From contig CACZGS010000002.1 in NCBI GenBank assembly GCA_902780785.1, positions 248,001 through 312,000 of the forward strand: 64,000 nucleotides of DNA, read 5' to 3'. Shown here piece by piece: positions 18,566 through 28,888 of this stretch. Every line of letters starts with the position of its first letter. The stretch's first letter is position 1. A model generated the notes under the pieces. That model saw only the letters and a list, made by a program, of their open reading frames with translations, was not told the origin of the DNA and made no database searches. A program made the position numbers and the translations under genes. This DNA is from Oscillospiraceae bacterium (GTDB taxonomy: Bacteria > Bacillota > Clostridia > Saccharofermentanales > Saccharofermentanaceae).

Positions 18566-19603
18566 TTATAACAATTGCTTTTCTAAAACCGGAAGGACTT
18601 CTGAAGAATCATACTTTCCATATTCTTTTTGACCATTCCGGCCAATATTAATCAACTCTTCTATGTTTTTAGTAGCATTAATAATTGTGTCTACAAGCGA
18701 ATCAACATTAAGAAAATCATATCCTAAGGCTGTTTTATGGTCTTCAAATATCTCATCAAAATATAACCATTTTGATGAGATTATCGGGATACCGGCAGCG
18801 AATGCATCAATTATAGTTCCAGGAATACCTTCATCAGGATAGCGAGTTGGAAACAATAAAACATTATGCTTTTGCAAGGTCAATACTGCGTCTTCAGCAT
18901 TAACGCTACCTTCATATTTAACAAATGAATAATCATTAAGTAGTGATTCAAATTCTTCTTTATACTCCGGATCTATTCCACCATAAATATGCAATTCAAA
19001 TCGCATGTTTGAAACCAATTCTTGAGCTCTTGAAATCGCCAATACAGCGTCAGTTATTCCCTTCTCTTTTGTTACTCTCGAGAAAGTACAAAAAGAAATA
19101 ACAGTCATATTGTTATGAAGTGACTTATAACTACATCCCAATTTCTTCACCGACTTAAAATTCCTTAATAGATGCACTTCAGGAAAACCTAAATCTTTCA
19201 AAACTGTACAATTTTGTTTGCTTTCAGGTAAAAATGCTGAACAAAAACTTAATCTTTTCTTGGCTTTCAAATCACTGGCAATTCTTCCGCCTATTCTCAC
19301 TCCAATAGGAATATAAACAACGTTACGTTTAAAGATTTTTGAAAGAAGTCGCAAATAAAATATAAAAGGACCTTTGATAGCAGAATTTACAAGAATAACA
19401 TTCTCACATTTTGAAAAGGCCCTAAACACTTCAATAAGAACAGCTGCAGTACGTTTTTTACCGCCCCATATATCAACATACGAAATAATACTATCACCGT
19501 ATTTTTCAACTAATCCATAGTATATATTTCTTGTTTTTACAACAGCACCTATCATATCGTTTTTCTTAAAATGGAGCTGACCTATAACAACTGTATTCTT
19601 CAA
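18566..19603 (-). CDS. Glycosyltransferase family 4
   Basis: 345 residues with a TTG start preceded by AGGGGGAA. GT-B fold: SFCTFSRVTKEKGITDA at the start of the donor domain, HIYGGIDPEY, and PDEGIPGTIIDAFAAGIP in place of the usual E-x7-E (acidic residue pair kept as E and D). Last gene of block B, directly before a terminator. The gene is visibly more A+T-rich than the radical SAM gene beside it, suggesting separate ancestry. Donor and acceptor unknown. Confidence 0.85.
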   Translation of the reverse strand: MKNTVVIGQLHFKKNDMIGAVVKTRNIYYGLVEKYGDSIISYVDIWGGKKRTAAVLIEVFRAFSKCENVILVNSAIKGPFIFYLRLLSKIFKRNVVYIPIGVRIGGRIASDLKAKKRLSFCSAFLPESKQNCTVLKDLGFPEVHLLRNFKSVKKLGCSYKSLHNNMTVISFCTFSRVTKEKGITDAVLAISRAQELVSNMRFELHIYGGIDPEYKEEFESLLNDYSFVKYEGSVNAEDAVLTLQKHNVLLFPTRYPDEGIPGTIIDAFAAGIPIISSKWLYFDEIFEDHKTALGYDFLNVDSLVDTIINATKNIEELINIGRNGQKEYGKYDSSEVLPVLEKQLL

Positions 19604-19621
19604 ACAACTTCCCCCTATAAA

Positions 19622-21067
19622 TCAGCTCGACTTTTTTCGATTTAACTTATTAAAAACAGACCCAATAAAGTGATTGGGATAACGTTTTGAAACAATTGCA
19701 GAGGCTAAAACATAAAAAGAACCACCCACAAGAATATCAATTGCAAGTCCAATCAAATTTTCGGAATGTAAAAATTGAACCAATTTGACGATTATAAACA
19801 TCAATATTCCTATCAAAACAAAGGGAATATTGTTTTTTAAGTAAGTTTTTAAAGGCAAATCTTTCCTTGAATAAACAGTAAAAACTAATGTTACAACTAT
19901 CTGTGCAATGATTGTTCCAATCGCAGCGCCGACTGAACCATATGGAGGTATAAAAATAAAATTAATAATGAGATTCACAATAGCACCTGCAAGTGTTGCT
20001 TTTATATAAATTGAATCAAACCCCCTTGGAATTACATATTGCATTCTGAGAACATTAGCCCACCCATTCAAAAATATAACCGGAGTAAGCATAAGCATTA
20101 TTAAACCGGATGAATGAAATCCATCACCATAATACACATCAACTAATTCTACGGATACAGAGGCTAACCCAAAAGCAAATATGGATGCCAGCATCATAGA
20201 TAAATCCATCGACATGCTCAACAACCCTGCTTCACTATCATCGGCTTTAGCACGTACATTTGACATGCGCGACAACATAACTGTTCCCATTGCGCCAAAA
20301 ATCAACAATGGTACCTGAATTATCTTATCTGCATACTCGTAATAAGCAAGATCAACCTTAGAACTGATCGCGCCTATCATAATTTTGTCCATTACTTGAT
20401 ATACAGTCGCTGCAATTGTTGGCAAAAATAAAAGAAAATTAGGTTTAAATCTAGGCCATACTTCTGAGAACTTTGGCAGAGAAATCTTAACATCCTTTAT
20501 AACAACAAATGAAATAATAATTTGTGATAAAAGCTGACAGCCTGCCATAATTATCGTGTATATATTTAGATCCGAATAAGCTCTAACAAGTGTCAATATT
20601 AGGACAATATTTAAAGTCTTAATAACAATATTGCGCTTAACAATTGTCCTAAACTGCTCCATACCGGTACAATACCAACCAACATCAAGCAAATTAGATG
20701 CAGTCCATATGATCATTAGTTTTGTGATCAATTGATATTCTGTATGTGAGAGAAAAGCATAAATTACATAAACAATCACTGATGCACCTGCAGTAATCAG
20801 CTGCATTGCATATATTTCACCAAATACTTTACTTCGTGCATTTTTATCATCACGCACTTTTGCAATTTCCCTGCTGCCATAATTCATTATTCCAAGCATA
20901 GCAAAATGGGAAAAATAACTAACTATCGAATGAACAAAGGTATAAGTACCAATTTGATCAGCTTTCAAAATACGGCCTAAATATGGTGCCGTAATTAAAG
21001 GTACAAATATAGCAAGTATTTGATACAACGAATTTAATATTAAATTCTCTCTCAATTTTTTGTCCAT
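19622..21067 (-). CDS. wzx: Polysaccharide flippase (Wzx/MOP superfamily)
   Basis: 481 residues from ATG 21067 (AAGGA upstream; a GTG six codons earlier overlaps the previous gene). About 12-14 helices. It shares a strongly conserved start with the flippase at 23158 (MDKKL...NLI, ITAPYLGR, MLGxxNYGxR, VRD) and the internal YEYADKI and MDKIMIGAI segments, so the two are paralogues. Exports lipid-linked repeat units. Two flippases two genes apart suggest a duplicated or fused pathway. Confidence 0.88.
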   Translation of the reverse strand: MDKKLRENLILNSLYQILAIFVPLITAPYLGRILKADQIGTYTFVHSIVSYFSHFAMLGIMNYGSREIAKVRDDKNARSKVFGEIYAMQLITAGASVIVYVIYAFLSHTEYQLITKLMIIWTASNLLDVGWYCTGMEQFRTIVKRNIVIKTLNIVLILTLVRAYSDLNIYTIIMAGCQLLSQIIISFVVIKDVKISLPKFSEVWPRFKPNFLLFLPTIAATVYQVMDKIMIGAISSKVDLAYYEYADKIIQVPLLIFGAMGTVMLSRMSNVRAKADDSEAGLLSMSMDLSMMLASIFAFGLASVSVELVDVYYGDGFHSSGLIMLMLTPVIFLNGWANVLRMQYVIPRGFDSIYIKATLAGAIVNLIINFIFIPPYGSVGAAIGTIIAQIVVTLVFTVYSRKDLPLKTYLKNNIPFVLIGILMFIIVKLVQFLHSENLIGLAIDILVGGSFYVLASAIVSKRYPNHFIGSVFNKLNRKKSS

Positions 21068-21081
21068 AAATTGTTCCTTAA

Positions 21082-22197
21082 TCACCGGGCAGTCAGTATG
21101 CTCTCCAATCGAAGAGCTTCATGATCAATGTCAAAATCCGAATCTTTCACCTTTTCGCTCATTAATTCCCTATTTGTAGTCTTATTTTTCAGTTTTTCAC
21201 AAATAACTTCACCCCATATACTTGCGTCATTAATTGGTAAAAAAGTAACATTGCCACTTATGTTTGCCTCAGAAGTAATAACATCAGAAACAACACAAGG
21301 AAGACCGGATACCTGTGCCTCTACCATTACTATGGGCAACCCTTCATACAGGGACGGAAGTACAAACACATCAAACGCGTGATAGTATCTGCATACATCA
21401 GCTCGATCGCCAAGCATGAGAATGTAATTTTGCAGATTCAACTGTTCAATCTTATCGGTTAATAGCTTTCTCTGATTTCCTTCACCGATAACGATCATTA
21501 CGACATCGTCTTTACTATTAGCTTTTACATTTGCAAAAATTTCCGGCAGGAATAACACGTTCTTTTGATCACACAGTCTTCCGACAAAGCCAATGATCTT
21601 CGTATTCTCAGTAATATTCTGCTCATTCCTGATCTGCTGACGGTCAACCGGATTGAATCTGAATGTATCGATATTAACCGCATTATGAATAAACTCAACG
21701 GAATTATCCGGAGAATACATATAATCCGTAGCTTTCTTAGAGCAGGACAAACGGGTTGCTTTGAGATGTGATACGCGTCCTTTATTGATCTTATAAACAA
21801 ACCTGTGCTTAAAATCTTCAACCAACAATCTGGAATTATGTGAGTGAAGAACTACGTGATAGCCCAATTTAACAGCCATCTTGATCGGTTCGATCCAACC
21901 TAATGTTGAGAGATTGAAATACACAGTATCGTGAGTCTTACGCAACTCTTTTAATACCCTCTTGTTCTCCTGAAGATTCTTTATAGGACTCTTTACTCTA
22001 TTTGAAATGTAATAAATCTTACCGCCTAATGCCTCTACCCTGTCCTGTATGGAGCATTCAGAGCCTTCAATGACATAATCGAAAATAGTGTTTCCGGACA
22101 TATGGCGATTCATCTCAGTCAGAAATGAACCTATTCCACCAAATGTTTTAGAAGCAACTAAACCGTAAACAAGGATCCTTTTAATACTATTGCTCAT
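21082..22197 (-). CDS. Glycosyltransferase family 4 (EpsF-like)
   Basis: 371 residues. N-terminal KTFGGIGSFLTEMNRHM acceptor-domain loop, HSHNSR at the cleft, IGFVGRLCDQKNVLFL opening the donor domain, and E-x7-E in YEGLPIVMVEAQVSGLP. This arrangement is common in EpsF/CpsF-type hexosyl transferases. ATG start overlaps the fucosyltransferase-like gene upstream by four bases, so both are coupled. Confidence 0.87.
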   Translation of the reverse strand: MSNSIKRILVYGLVASKTFGGIGSFLTEMNRHMSGNTIFDYVIEGSECSIQDRVEALGGKIYYISNRVKSPIKNLQENKRVLKELRKTHDTVYFNLSTLGWIEPIKMAVKLGYHVVLHSHNSRLLVEDFKHRFVYKINKGRVSHLKATRLSCSKKATDYMYSPDNSVEFIHNAVNIDTFRFNPVDRQQIRNEQNITENTKIIGFVGRLCDQKNVLFLPEIFANVKANSKDDVVMIVIGEGNQRKLLTDKIEQLNLQNYILMLGDRADVCRYYHAFDVFVLPSLYEGLPIVMVEAQVSGLPCVVSDVITSEANISGNVTFLPINDASIWGEVICEKLKNKTTNRELMSEKVKDSDFDIDHEALRLESILTAR

Positions 22198-23138
22198 TTA
22201 CCTGCTCCAACACTGTAGGTTTTCTGAATATATAACTTCTGATCATCACTGAGTTCATCGGTTGCACTAAGCTCTAATTCAAAACCCTCGCCTGTATGCA
22301 CTCTGTCTTTAATCTGATTCGGATAAGATATACTGCAGCAATTCCCCAAAAATCTTGCCCAGAGCGAGAAAGACGAACCGGAAGATATCATTACAGGAAA
22401 CTTAGATAAACCAACGATATCACCGATGCTGTTTCCGAAGGTTAACCGGCTTACTTCAGGAAGGACTGTAAGGTCAGCAAGTTCCTCATCAGTTCCATCA
22501 GAAAAGACATAAACAGGAACAGTCCAACCCGCGGCTTCACGAAGCTTATTCACCATAGCGACATACCAGCTGATCTGAATTCGCATGTTATTCTTGCCGG
22601 CGTCAAGAGCAGCTGTTGTCTTGGAAAAATCGCCAAGCCTAACGTGTACGCCGATGGCTCCGGAAGCGGCAAAGCCAAGAGCCTTCTTCCCTTTTCTACC
22701 TAGATTTGCGTATATGATCTCAGCTATTATATCTCTATAATCTCTTGTGCCATTGAAATCCATCTGGAATTCACCGGGAGCTAATTTGAAATCGTCGTAA
22801 ACAACGATGTCATTCTCACCCAGCTTATCCCAATCGATATCTTCAAGATTTCTTGTATGAATCTTTCTTCCAAAACAGAGCTTTAAGTACTTCATAATGC
22901 CACCGCACATGCCGGTTTTATTATCGAACAAACCGATATAAGAGCGCTTATCCTTCTCGTGCCTTAGCCATGGTCCAACTTTAATTGATGGCCAGGTTGG
23001 CCATATAAGCTTTGCATTATGCTTCTCTGAAGCGGCGATGACTCTGGACCAGGTAAACAGCAGGTTGCCAAGTCCGGCACCGCCAAACCTGATACCAATA
23101 AGCTCATATTTAGAGAATTTCGGATATATATAAGCCAT
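22194..23138 (-). CDS. GT11-like fucosyltransferase
   Basis: 314 residues, ATG preceded by AGGGAG. N-terminal IRFGGAGLGNLLFTWSR resembles the GGLGN loop of family GT11, and GVHVRLGDF (about residue 165) matches the HxRxGDY donor-binding motif of alpha-1,2/alpha-1,6 fucosyltransferases. YVFSDGTDEEL and MISSGSSFSLWARFLG also fit. GT11 enzymes use GDP-fucose; no GDP-fucose synthesis genes (gmd, wcaG, fkp) are in the window, so the donor must come from elsewhere or differ. Role: fucose-like branch on the block B repeat unit. Confidence 0.75.
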   Translation of the reverse strand: MAYIYPKFSKYELIGIRFGGAGLGNLLFTWSRVIAASEKHNAKLIWPTWPSIKVGPWLRHEKDKRSYIGLFDNKTGMCGGIMKYLKLCFGRKIHTRNLEDIDWDKLGENDIVVYDDFKLAPGEFQMDFNGTRDYRDIIAEIIYANLGRKGKKALGFAASGAIGVHVRLGDFSKTTAALDAGKNNMRIQISWYVAMVNKLREAAGWTVPVYVFSDGTDEELADLTVLPEVSRLTFGNSIGDIVGLSKFPVMISSGSSFSLWARFLGNCCSISYPNQIKDRVHTGEGFELELSATDELSDDQKLYIQKTYSVGAGK

Positions 23139-23157
23139 TTATGCTCCCTGAAGTCTA

Positions 23158-24609
23158 TTACTTAGCCCGCTTAACCTTTTTAACTATACCTTGCACAAGA
23201 ACGCCTGCCAGATTTCTCTTACTGTATAACCCGTAGATAAACAACAGAATTCCGTATATAACAGCACCAATGATAATATCAATTATCAGCCATAACAGCG
23301 AGACCGGATGGAACTGCTGAACGGCCTTGATCACACAAAACATTGCCAATCCGATCAAACACACGACGATATTGTTGCGCAAGTAAGAACTGAACGGAAG
23401 GCGTTTGTTTATGGAGAAGGTATAGAACAATGCGACTGTCAACTGAGCTGCTATTGTTCCGATGGCTGCGCCTAATGCCTGGAACTTAGCTATGAAGATC
23501 AAATTGCAAATTAAGTTCATGCCTGCACCGGCAAAAGTAGATTTGATGTAGATCATATCCAGATTATTCGGAATAATGTATTGCATCCTGAGCACATTAG
23601 CCCAGCCATACAGAATTATGCAAGGAACAAGAGCTATCAAAATAGGCCCGCTCTTAATGAATTCTTTGCCATAAAAGATAAACACGAATTCATTTGCTAT
23701 GGCCAGAATGCCGAACATGCAAGAAGTGCTAATGAGGAATGTGAGATCCATTGAAGATCCGATAAGCTTAACTGCTTTTTCTTCTTCATTCGTATAAACA
23801 TAAGACATTTTGGACAGCATTACAGCACCTATCGCAGTAAAAATGAGTCCGGGTATCTGAGTGATCTTATCAGCATATTCGTAATAAGCAAGTTCAGTCT
23901 CGCTTGCGATAGCACCGATCATTATCTTATCCATTGTCTGATAAACGCTGACGGCAATGGTAGGGATAAACAAAAGGAATGTCGGTTTAAGGTGTGGCTT
24001 AATATCTTTCCATTTGCAGAATTTGAATTTTACTTTTTTTAATACGCTCGGCCACAACATGATCTCTGCGATAAGATACAGAGCAGACATCAACAGACAG
24101 TAAATGACCACATCATTCTCATCACGGACAAAGATAAAGACCGTTACAAGATTTACGAGCTTTATTATCAGATTCCTTAAGGCCAGAGTCGAGAACTGCT
24201 CCATTCCCTCTAAGAACCATACAACCGTGAATAAAGAAGTCATTACATACAAGCCGACGATCAAAGCCATCAACTGATGGATCCTGCAGAACACGATAAG
24301 GTAAAAAACATAAGCAATGCAGGATATTCCGCCGGCCAGAAACTGAAGTGAGAAAACTTGTGAGAACGCTTTGCTTCGCTCTTCATAATTGTCTCTGACT
24401 CTGGCAATCGTTCTATTACCGTAATTTCTGAAGCCCAGCATTCCGAACATAACAAAATATGCAGATATGGAATGGACATATGTGTAACTACCGACATTCT
24501 CAGCACCAAGAACCCTGCCCAAATAAGGCGCGGTGATGAAAGGCACAATCATTGTTAAGAGATTGTACCCTATGCTCATAATAAGGTTCTTGCCAAGCTT
24601 CTTATCCAT
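23158..24609 (-). CDS. wzx: Polysaccharide flippase (Wzx/MOP superfamily)
   Basis: 483 residues from ATG 24609 (AAAGGTGAG upstream); longer starts run deep into the upstream polymerase gene. The ATG overlaps that gene's stop by eight bases. About 12-14 helices, with ITAPYLGRVLGAENVGSYTY, MLGFRNYGNR, and YEYADKITQIPG. Paralogue of the flippases at 19622 and 37085. Paired with the polymerase at 24602. Confidence 0.88.
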   Translation of the reverse strand: MDKKLGKNLIMSIGYNLLTMIVPFITAPYLGRVLGAENVGSYTYVHSISAYFVMFGMLGFRNYGNRTIARVRDNYEERSKAFSQVFSLQFLAGGISCIAYVFYLIVFCRIHQLMALIVGLYVMTSLFTVVWFLEGMEQFSTLALRNLIIKLVNLVTVFIFVRDENDVVIYCLLMSALYLIAEIMLWPSVLKKVKFKFCKWKDIKPHLKPTFLLFIPTIAVSVYQTMDKIMIGAIASETELAYYEYADKITQIPGLIFTAIGAVMLSKMSYVYTNEEEKAVKLIGSSMDLTFLISTSCMFGILAIANEFVFIFYGKEFIKSGPILIALVPCIILYGWANVLRMQYIIPNNLDMIYIKSTFAGAGMNLICNLIFIAKFQALGAAIGTIAAQLTVALFYTFSINKRLPFSSYLRNNIVVCLIGLAMFCVIKAVQQFHPVSLLWLIIDIIIGAVIYGILLFIYGLYSKRNLAGVLVQGIVKKVKRAK

Positions 24610-25939
24610 CGTTCTCACCTTTAAACAGAGGGGCGTCATCATGAATACGCTCTTCCGGCTGAGGTTCATCGTCTGAATCATCAACATCAGATTCGATTGC
24701 GCTTATCACATTATTATCGAATTCATTCTTATTGATTGTAAGGGCTACAGCTATCGGAAGCCAAAGATGCTGATTATTCCAAAAATAACCACTGAACATA
24801 TTTAAGGTAAATCCGCATATAAACATGATAGTTAAGAATCTGAACAATGAGCCTTGCCGGTAAAACATGAATATCTTCTTAAAGAAGACAATCAACACAA
24901 ACAGGAATAGCAATAATCCGACAATGCCTGTTTCAGATAATATATCCAGGAACAGATTATGAGAATAACTATTCAGATAATAGAAAATGGAACCTATGCC
25001 ATGGCCAAATACAGGACTACCGCCGAACACTCCTAAGGACTCTAAATACAATCTCATACGTCCGTCATCTAAAAGGCCGCCATTGATAAAGTCCATAACT
25101 CGTTCAACGCCCTTAACATTTATGCCCAGTAGACTGATTACGAACGGGAAAGCATATCGGAGAAAAACCAGAATGATAACGGCAGGAACAACGATCCTGT
25201 AAGCTTTCTTGCCCCAATACATAAAAACACTTGCGACAAATAAAACAACAAGCAAAACCAGACCGCCTCTTCCTCCGGACAGGAAACAAGTTGCCGCCTG
25301 TATTGTCAAAAAGACAAAATAAATAAGCTTGTTAAACCATGATAATGGTCTGATCTTTACAGTTTCAGTTATATGGAACAATGTCAATCCGAACGCATAA
25401 GCAGAGAAATAAGAAACGTTTTGGTAATTCAAACCGCTTGAATCATGGATATAACCCGCCATATCGCTGTCGTGGCGGAATAAAGACACAAAGCTGATCA
25501 CTGTTAAGATGATTACGGCCGCGAATATAACCTTAAGATTAATGTCTCTTTTCTTCTTCCACGCGATCAATAACGTAAGGAATATAATGCAAACGGCCAT
25601 AGCCAGATATGACTTTAATTCTGAATAGTATTTAGTGTAATGGAAATTACGGCTAAGACCGGTAATTACAAAAGAAACACCTATAGCCACAAACAGGATA
25701 ATAACGCTAAGGAATCCATGCTGTATCATCCTGGAGAAATGTCTGAAACAAAGGCAGGCAGAAATAACTGCAACAATAATATACATTATTGCAAGCTGAC
25801 CGGATTCTGACTGAATATTGAGGAAATACAACACAAATTTCAATATTGCGTTGGCAAACATCATCAATATTATCAGAACATCAAGCATATCAGCTTTAAT
25901 GCCGTTATTATTCAATTGCTCTTTTTGAGATATCTGCAT
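24602..25939 (-). CDS. wzy: O-antigen polymerase/ligase-family membrane protein (Wzy-like)
   Basis: 445 residues, about 11 helices. The family signature is visible: SGGRGGLVLLVVLF, then a loop ending GHGIGSIFYYLNSYSHNLFLDILSETGIVG, typical of Wzy_C/O-antigen ligase proteins. In a Gram-positive setting this means repeat-unit polymerisation. The acidic C-terminal tail (about 410-445) is cytoplasmic. The start is uncertain: ATG 25939 overlaps the upstream gene by 32 bases and ATG 25888 is possible. Confidence 0.83.
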   Translation of the reverse strand: MQISQKEQLNNNGIKADMLDVLIILMMFANAILKFVLYFLNIQSESGQLAIMYIIVAVISACLCFRHFSRMIQHGFLSVIILFVAIGVSFVITGLSRNFHYTKYYSELKSYLAMAVCIIFLTLLIAWKKKRDINLKVIFAAVIILTVISFVSLFRHDSDMAGYIHDSSGLNYQNVSYFSAYAFGLTLFHITETVKIRPLSWFNKLIYFVFLTIQAATCFLSGGRGGLVLLVVLFVASVFMYWGKKAYRIVVPAVIILVFLRYAFPFVISLLGINVKGVERVMDFINGGLLDDGRMRLYLESLGVFGGSPVFGHGIGSIFYYLNSYSHNLFLDILSETGIVGLLLFLFVLIVFFKKIFMFYRQGSLFRFLTIMFICGFTLNMFSGYFWNNQHLWLPIAVALTINKNEFDNNVISAIESDVDDSDDEPQPEERIHDDAPLFKGENDG

Positions 25940-27065
25940 ATGAAAATATCTGCATACCTTTCTCTTGTGAAATTTTAGTCATCTCTTTAAGCTTTGAGGG
26001 TTCAGACAAAAGCGATTCGATCTTTTCCTGAATCTCCCCTACTGAGTCTTTGGATAAGAATAATACATTTCCACCCAGATCGACGTGATGCGTACCCGGC
26101 CAGTCCTTTACGATCATGGGCTTGCCCTGCCCTGTTACCTGCTCCCACATCACGCTGTGCCTTCCTGGGAAGGCCACTAAGTCAGAAGCCTCGAAATAAT
26201 CATAAGTATCTTCAGAGCTGATCCACCCGATATATTGTACTTTGACAGAATCTGACAGATTCTTAACCTCTTCCTTTAATTCATCCGTAACCGAACCAAA
26301 TACAATAAGACGTACAGAAGGATTGTTAATATTCTGAACGGCCTGCATTAGCAGCAATGTCTGAGTCTTCCACTGATCGATCTTACCGCCGGTTACGATC
26401 AAGAAATCACTATCACTGATGCCATATTGCTTTCTGATACGGTCACGGGCACCGCTGGATTTGGCTCTCTCTACAAGCTCATCGTCAGCTCCCATAACCA
26501 GAAGCTCGCATTTATCAGCAGGCAAACCATAGATATCTTTAAGAAAATCCACACGAACAGGAAGCACACCATAAAACTTTTTGGTATATGGCTCTATCTT
26601 ATGTTCAGTATGTTTCCAAACGATCTTATGCAGGATATTCTTAGAGAACCAGTTTGTCGCACTGTTTGAGAAATCGGCGTGATTATCAACGAATACCGTA
26701 ACGTCTTTATGATCCTTCAAGAACTTCACGACCTGATCGATATCAAGGAACTGTCCGCCATGAATGAATAAAATGTCGGGATCAGCCTTGCTGATGGCAT
26801 CGAAAACACCAATATAACGCTTCAGCCTCTTCCATATCTTGCTGTTGCTCTTATACGGTAACCTTGTAACCTTTATGCCGTACTCATTCTGATAAGTACC
26901 AACATTGTCGAGATAACAAGCCTTTCCCTGTTCATCAAAACTTCTGGTTGAAGCGATAACTTCAACATCATACCCAAGCTTTTTATGATACTTGGGAAGC
27001 ATGTTTTCCTGGTATGAATAATTATCAGGAAAGAACGAACAGAGACACAAGTGAACTATTTTCAT
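25908..27065 (-). CDS. Glycosyltransferase family 4-like
   Basis: 385 residues. N-terminal domain with SYQENMLPKYHKKLGYDVEVIA, donor domain opening LIVTGGKIDQWKTQTLL, then SVRLIVFGSV, and a late GRHSVMWEQVTGQGKPMIV segment where the second acidic residue of the GT4 motif is replaced. Fold is clear, activity likely, sugar unknown. Its last codons contain one arm of an 11-bp direct repeat that spans the next gene's start. Confidence 0.8.
   Translation of the reverse strand: MKIVHLCLCSFFPDNYSYQENMLPKYHKKLGYDVEVIASTRSFDEQGKACYLDNVGTYQNEYGIKVTRLPYKSNSKIWKRLKRYIGVFDAISKADPDILFIHGGQFLDIDQVVKFLKDHKDVTVFVDNHADFSNSATNWFSKNILHKIVWKHTEHKIEPYTKKFYGVLPVRVDFLKDIYGLPADKCELLVMGADDELVERAKSSGARDRIRKQYGISDSDFLIVTGGKIDQWKTQTLLLMQAVQNINNPSVRLIVFGSVTDELKEEVKNLSDSVKVQYIGWISSEDTYDYFEASDLVAFPGRHSVMWEQVTGQGKPMIVKDWPGTHHVDLGGNVLFLSKDSVGEIQEKIESLLSEPSKLKEMTKISQEKGMQIFSYADISKRAIE
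25930..25956. repeat. Short direct repeat at the GT4/polymerase junction
   Basis: The 11-mer ATATCTGCATA occurs at 25930-25940 and 25946-25956, five bases apart. One copy contains the polymerase start codon. It may be a duplication scar at a gene junction. Confidence 0.6.
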
Positions 27066-27069
27066 CTAT

Positions 27070-27687
27070 TTAAGCCTTATCCGGATCAATCGCACTTAGA
27101 AGCTTTACAGGATCACTGAAGAACTCAGCGTATTTCCTGATCTTATCATCAGGCCAATCCCACCATTTAAGCTCCAATAAACGTTCAATAGTCTCATTGT
27201 CAAAGCGCTTTCTGATCTCCTTTGCAGGAACGCCGGCAACTATTGAATAAGGTTCAACATCATGAGTAACAACGGCATTCGCACCGATTATCGCGCCTGA
27301 ACCGATCTTTACTCCGGCTTTAATAAAAACGCCGGACCCTATCCATACATCATTTCCAATGATAACTGTCTCAGAAGGAGAAAACTTGATGGAACCGAAA
27401 TTGTATCCAACCGCGCTTTTACCTTCAAGGAATACAGGAGAAGTAGAAACCATATCCGTCGGATGAAGGCCCCCGCCTATCTGGCATCTTCCGCCAATAG
27501 AACAGAACGAACCGATCTTTGCATCGGTAATATTTGTATTCTTTGCAATATAAGAATATCTTCCAAGCTTTACTCTTGATAAAGTGCACTTCTCATAAAC
27601 TTTAGAAGTGCGGTCGATCTCAGAATCCTTAATAGAAGCTATCTGCATTTTAGACATCAATTTAGCGAAATAATAAGATAAAACCAT
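27070..27687 (-). CDS. Left-handed beta-helix O-acetyltransferase (CatB/LbH family)
   Basis: 205 residues. Hexapeptide repeats (about 20-60 and 105-145: [35 protein letters not shown]) and the loop with [11 protein letters not shown] containing the catalytic His. The terminal [16 protein letters not shown] is typical of acetyl-CoA-dependent sugar O-acetyltransferases. ATG follows the TGA of the upstream gene directly, with AGAGG for ribosome binding. Cytoplasmic acetylation of a block B sugar is the likely role. Confidence 0.87.
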   Translation of the reverse strand: MVLSYYFAKLMSKMQIASIKDSEIDRTSKVYEKCTLSRVKLGRYSYIAKNTNITDAKIGSFCSIGGRCQIGGGLHPTDMVSTSPVFLEGKSAVGYNFGSIKFSPSETVIIGNDVWIGSGVFIKAGVKIGSGAIIGANAVVTHDVEPYSIVAGVPAKEIRKRFDNETIERLLELKWWDWPDDKIRKYAEFFSDPVKLLSAIDPDKA

Positions 27688-28878
27688 TCAATTACCTCTC
27701 ACTGCTTCTTCGAGAATCTTCACATATAGTTTAGCATTCTCAACCGGTCCTAATTCAGATAAGAATTTAGCTGCATTATCAGACTTGCGGCTGCCGTTCT
27801 TATATACCTTCAAGATCTCTTCAGCCATAGCATCCGAATCACCGGGCGCTACAACGCTCCACTGATCAACACAGCCTAGACGCTTAGACATATCAGAATC
27901 AAGATCCATGGATACAACCGTAGGTTTCTCAGAAAGCAAACAGGTTGCCGTCTTACTCGGCATGCAAGTATAAATAACACCCTTAGGAACCGGATTAATG
28001 TTAACGTCGGCAGCACAATAGTTATCCTGTGCATATTCCATAGGCTGACGGCCATAAAAACGTACATTCTTAAGGCCGAGTTCTTCAGTTCTTGCCTTTA
28101 ATCTGTTTAAGCCGCTTCCTTCTCCGATAACATAAAATACAATATCCTTATAGCTTCCAAGCTTCTTAGCTGTCTGTACGAGCATCTCAGCATCCATCAT
28201 CTGGCCGACATTACCCGCATATACAACACGGAAGCCGTCGTTTCTTTGTATGTTATTACTGGTCAGGAAGTGATTCTTATCATCAGGGATATCATAAGCC
28301 TCATTCTGATAACTCCAGTTGTAAATGACGTCAACGTCTTCTCTGCCCTCATTTTGGATTGTCTTCTTCAGATCTTCGCTGATGGTCACTACTCTCGTAG
28401 CTTTCTTGTAAGCTTTTGATTGAAGCGACCTCGCTACGATAAATGCAGGATTCGCCTTAGAAAGCTTCCCTATTACCATAGCATCTATAGGGAAAATATC
28501 CTGGACATTATAAACGACCGGAATATGCAGCTTATTAGCAATCTTTACCGGAATATAAGCATTATTATTTGATTGAAGGAAGATTATATCAATGTCAGAT
28601 AAAGATTTAATAATCTTCCCGGATTTTGAATAATACTGATATCCTTTGATATACCTGAAAACAAAATTGCTCTTAGCAACAGGCTTCTGAATGACATTAT
28701 ATACTTTAAGGCGTGGTTCATCCTTAAGGTCATCGGGCAATCTGCCGTCACTTTTTTGCACCTGAACGAGAGATACATTATGTCCGGCATTAATCATCTC
28801 TCTGATAAGTCTATGCATGAGATGATAAGAAGAATACCATTCTTCAAAACTAGCTCCTGACCATAGACAAATATTCAT
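27688..28878 (-). CDS. Glycosyltransferase family 4 (WbuB/WcaI-like)
   Basis: 396 residues. VVYNVQDIFPIDAM (about 120), VVYAGNVGQMMDAEML, FYVIGEGSGLNRLKA, and a C-terminal MPSKTATCLLSEKPTVVS in which the usual PSK/Y...A pocket of WbuB-type transferases is kept. WbuB adds L-fucosamine-type sugars in enteric O-antigens; that substrate should not be assumed here. Neighbour of the acetyltransferase and TagF-like genes in block B. Confidence 0.83.
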   Translation of the reverse strand: MNICLWSGASFEEWYSSYHLMHRLIREMINAGHNVSLVQVQKSDGRLPDDLKDEPRLKVYNVIQKPVAKSNFVFRYIKGYQYYSKSGKIIKSLSDIDIIFLQSNNNAYIPVKIANKLHIPVVYNVQDIFPIDAMVIGKLSKANPAFIVARSLQSKAYKKATRVVTISEDLKKTIQNEGREDVDVIYNWSYQNEAYDIPDDKNHFLTSNNIQRNDGFRVVYAGNVGQMMDAEMLVQTAKKLGSYKDIVFYVIGEGSGLNRLKARTEELGLKNVRFYGRQPMEYAQDNYCAADVNINPVPKGVIYTCMPSKTATCLLSEKPTVVSMDLDSDMSKRLGCVDQWSVVAPGDSDAMAEEILKVYKNGSRKSDNAAKFLSELGPVENAKLYVKILEEAVRGN

Positions 28879-28888
28879 TCAATATTCC

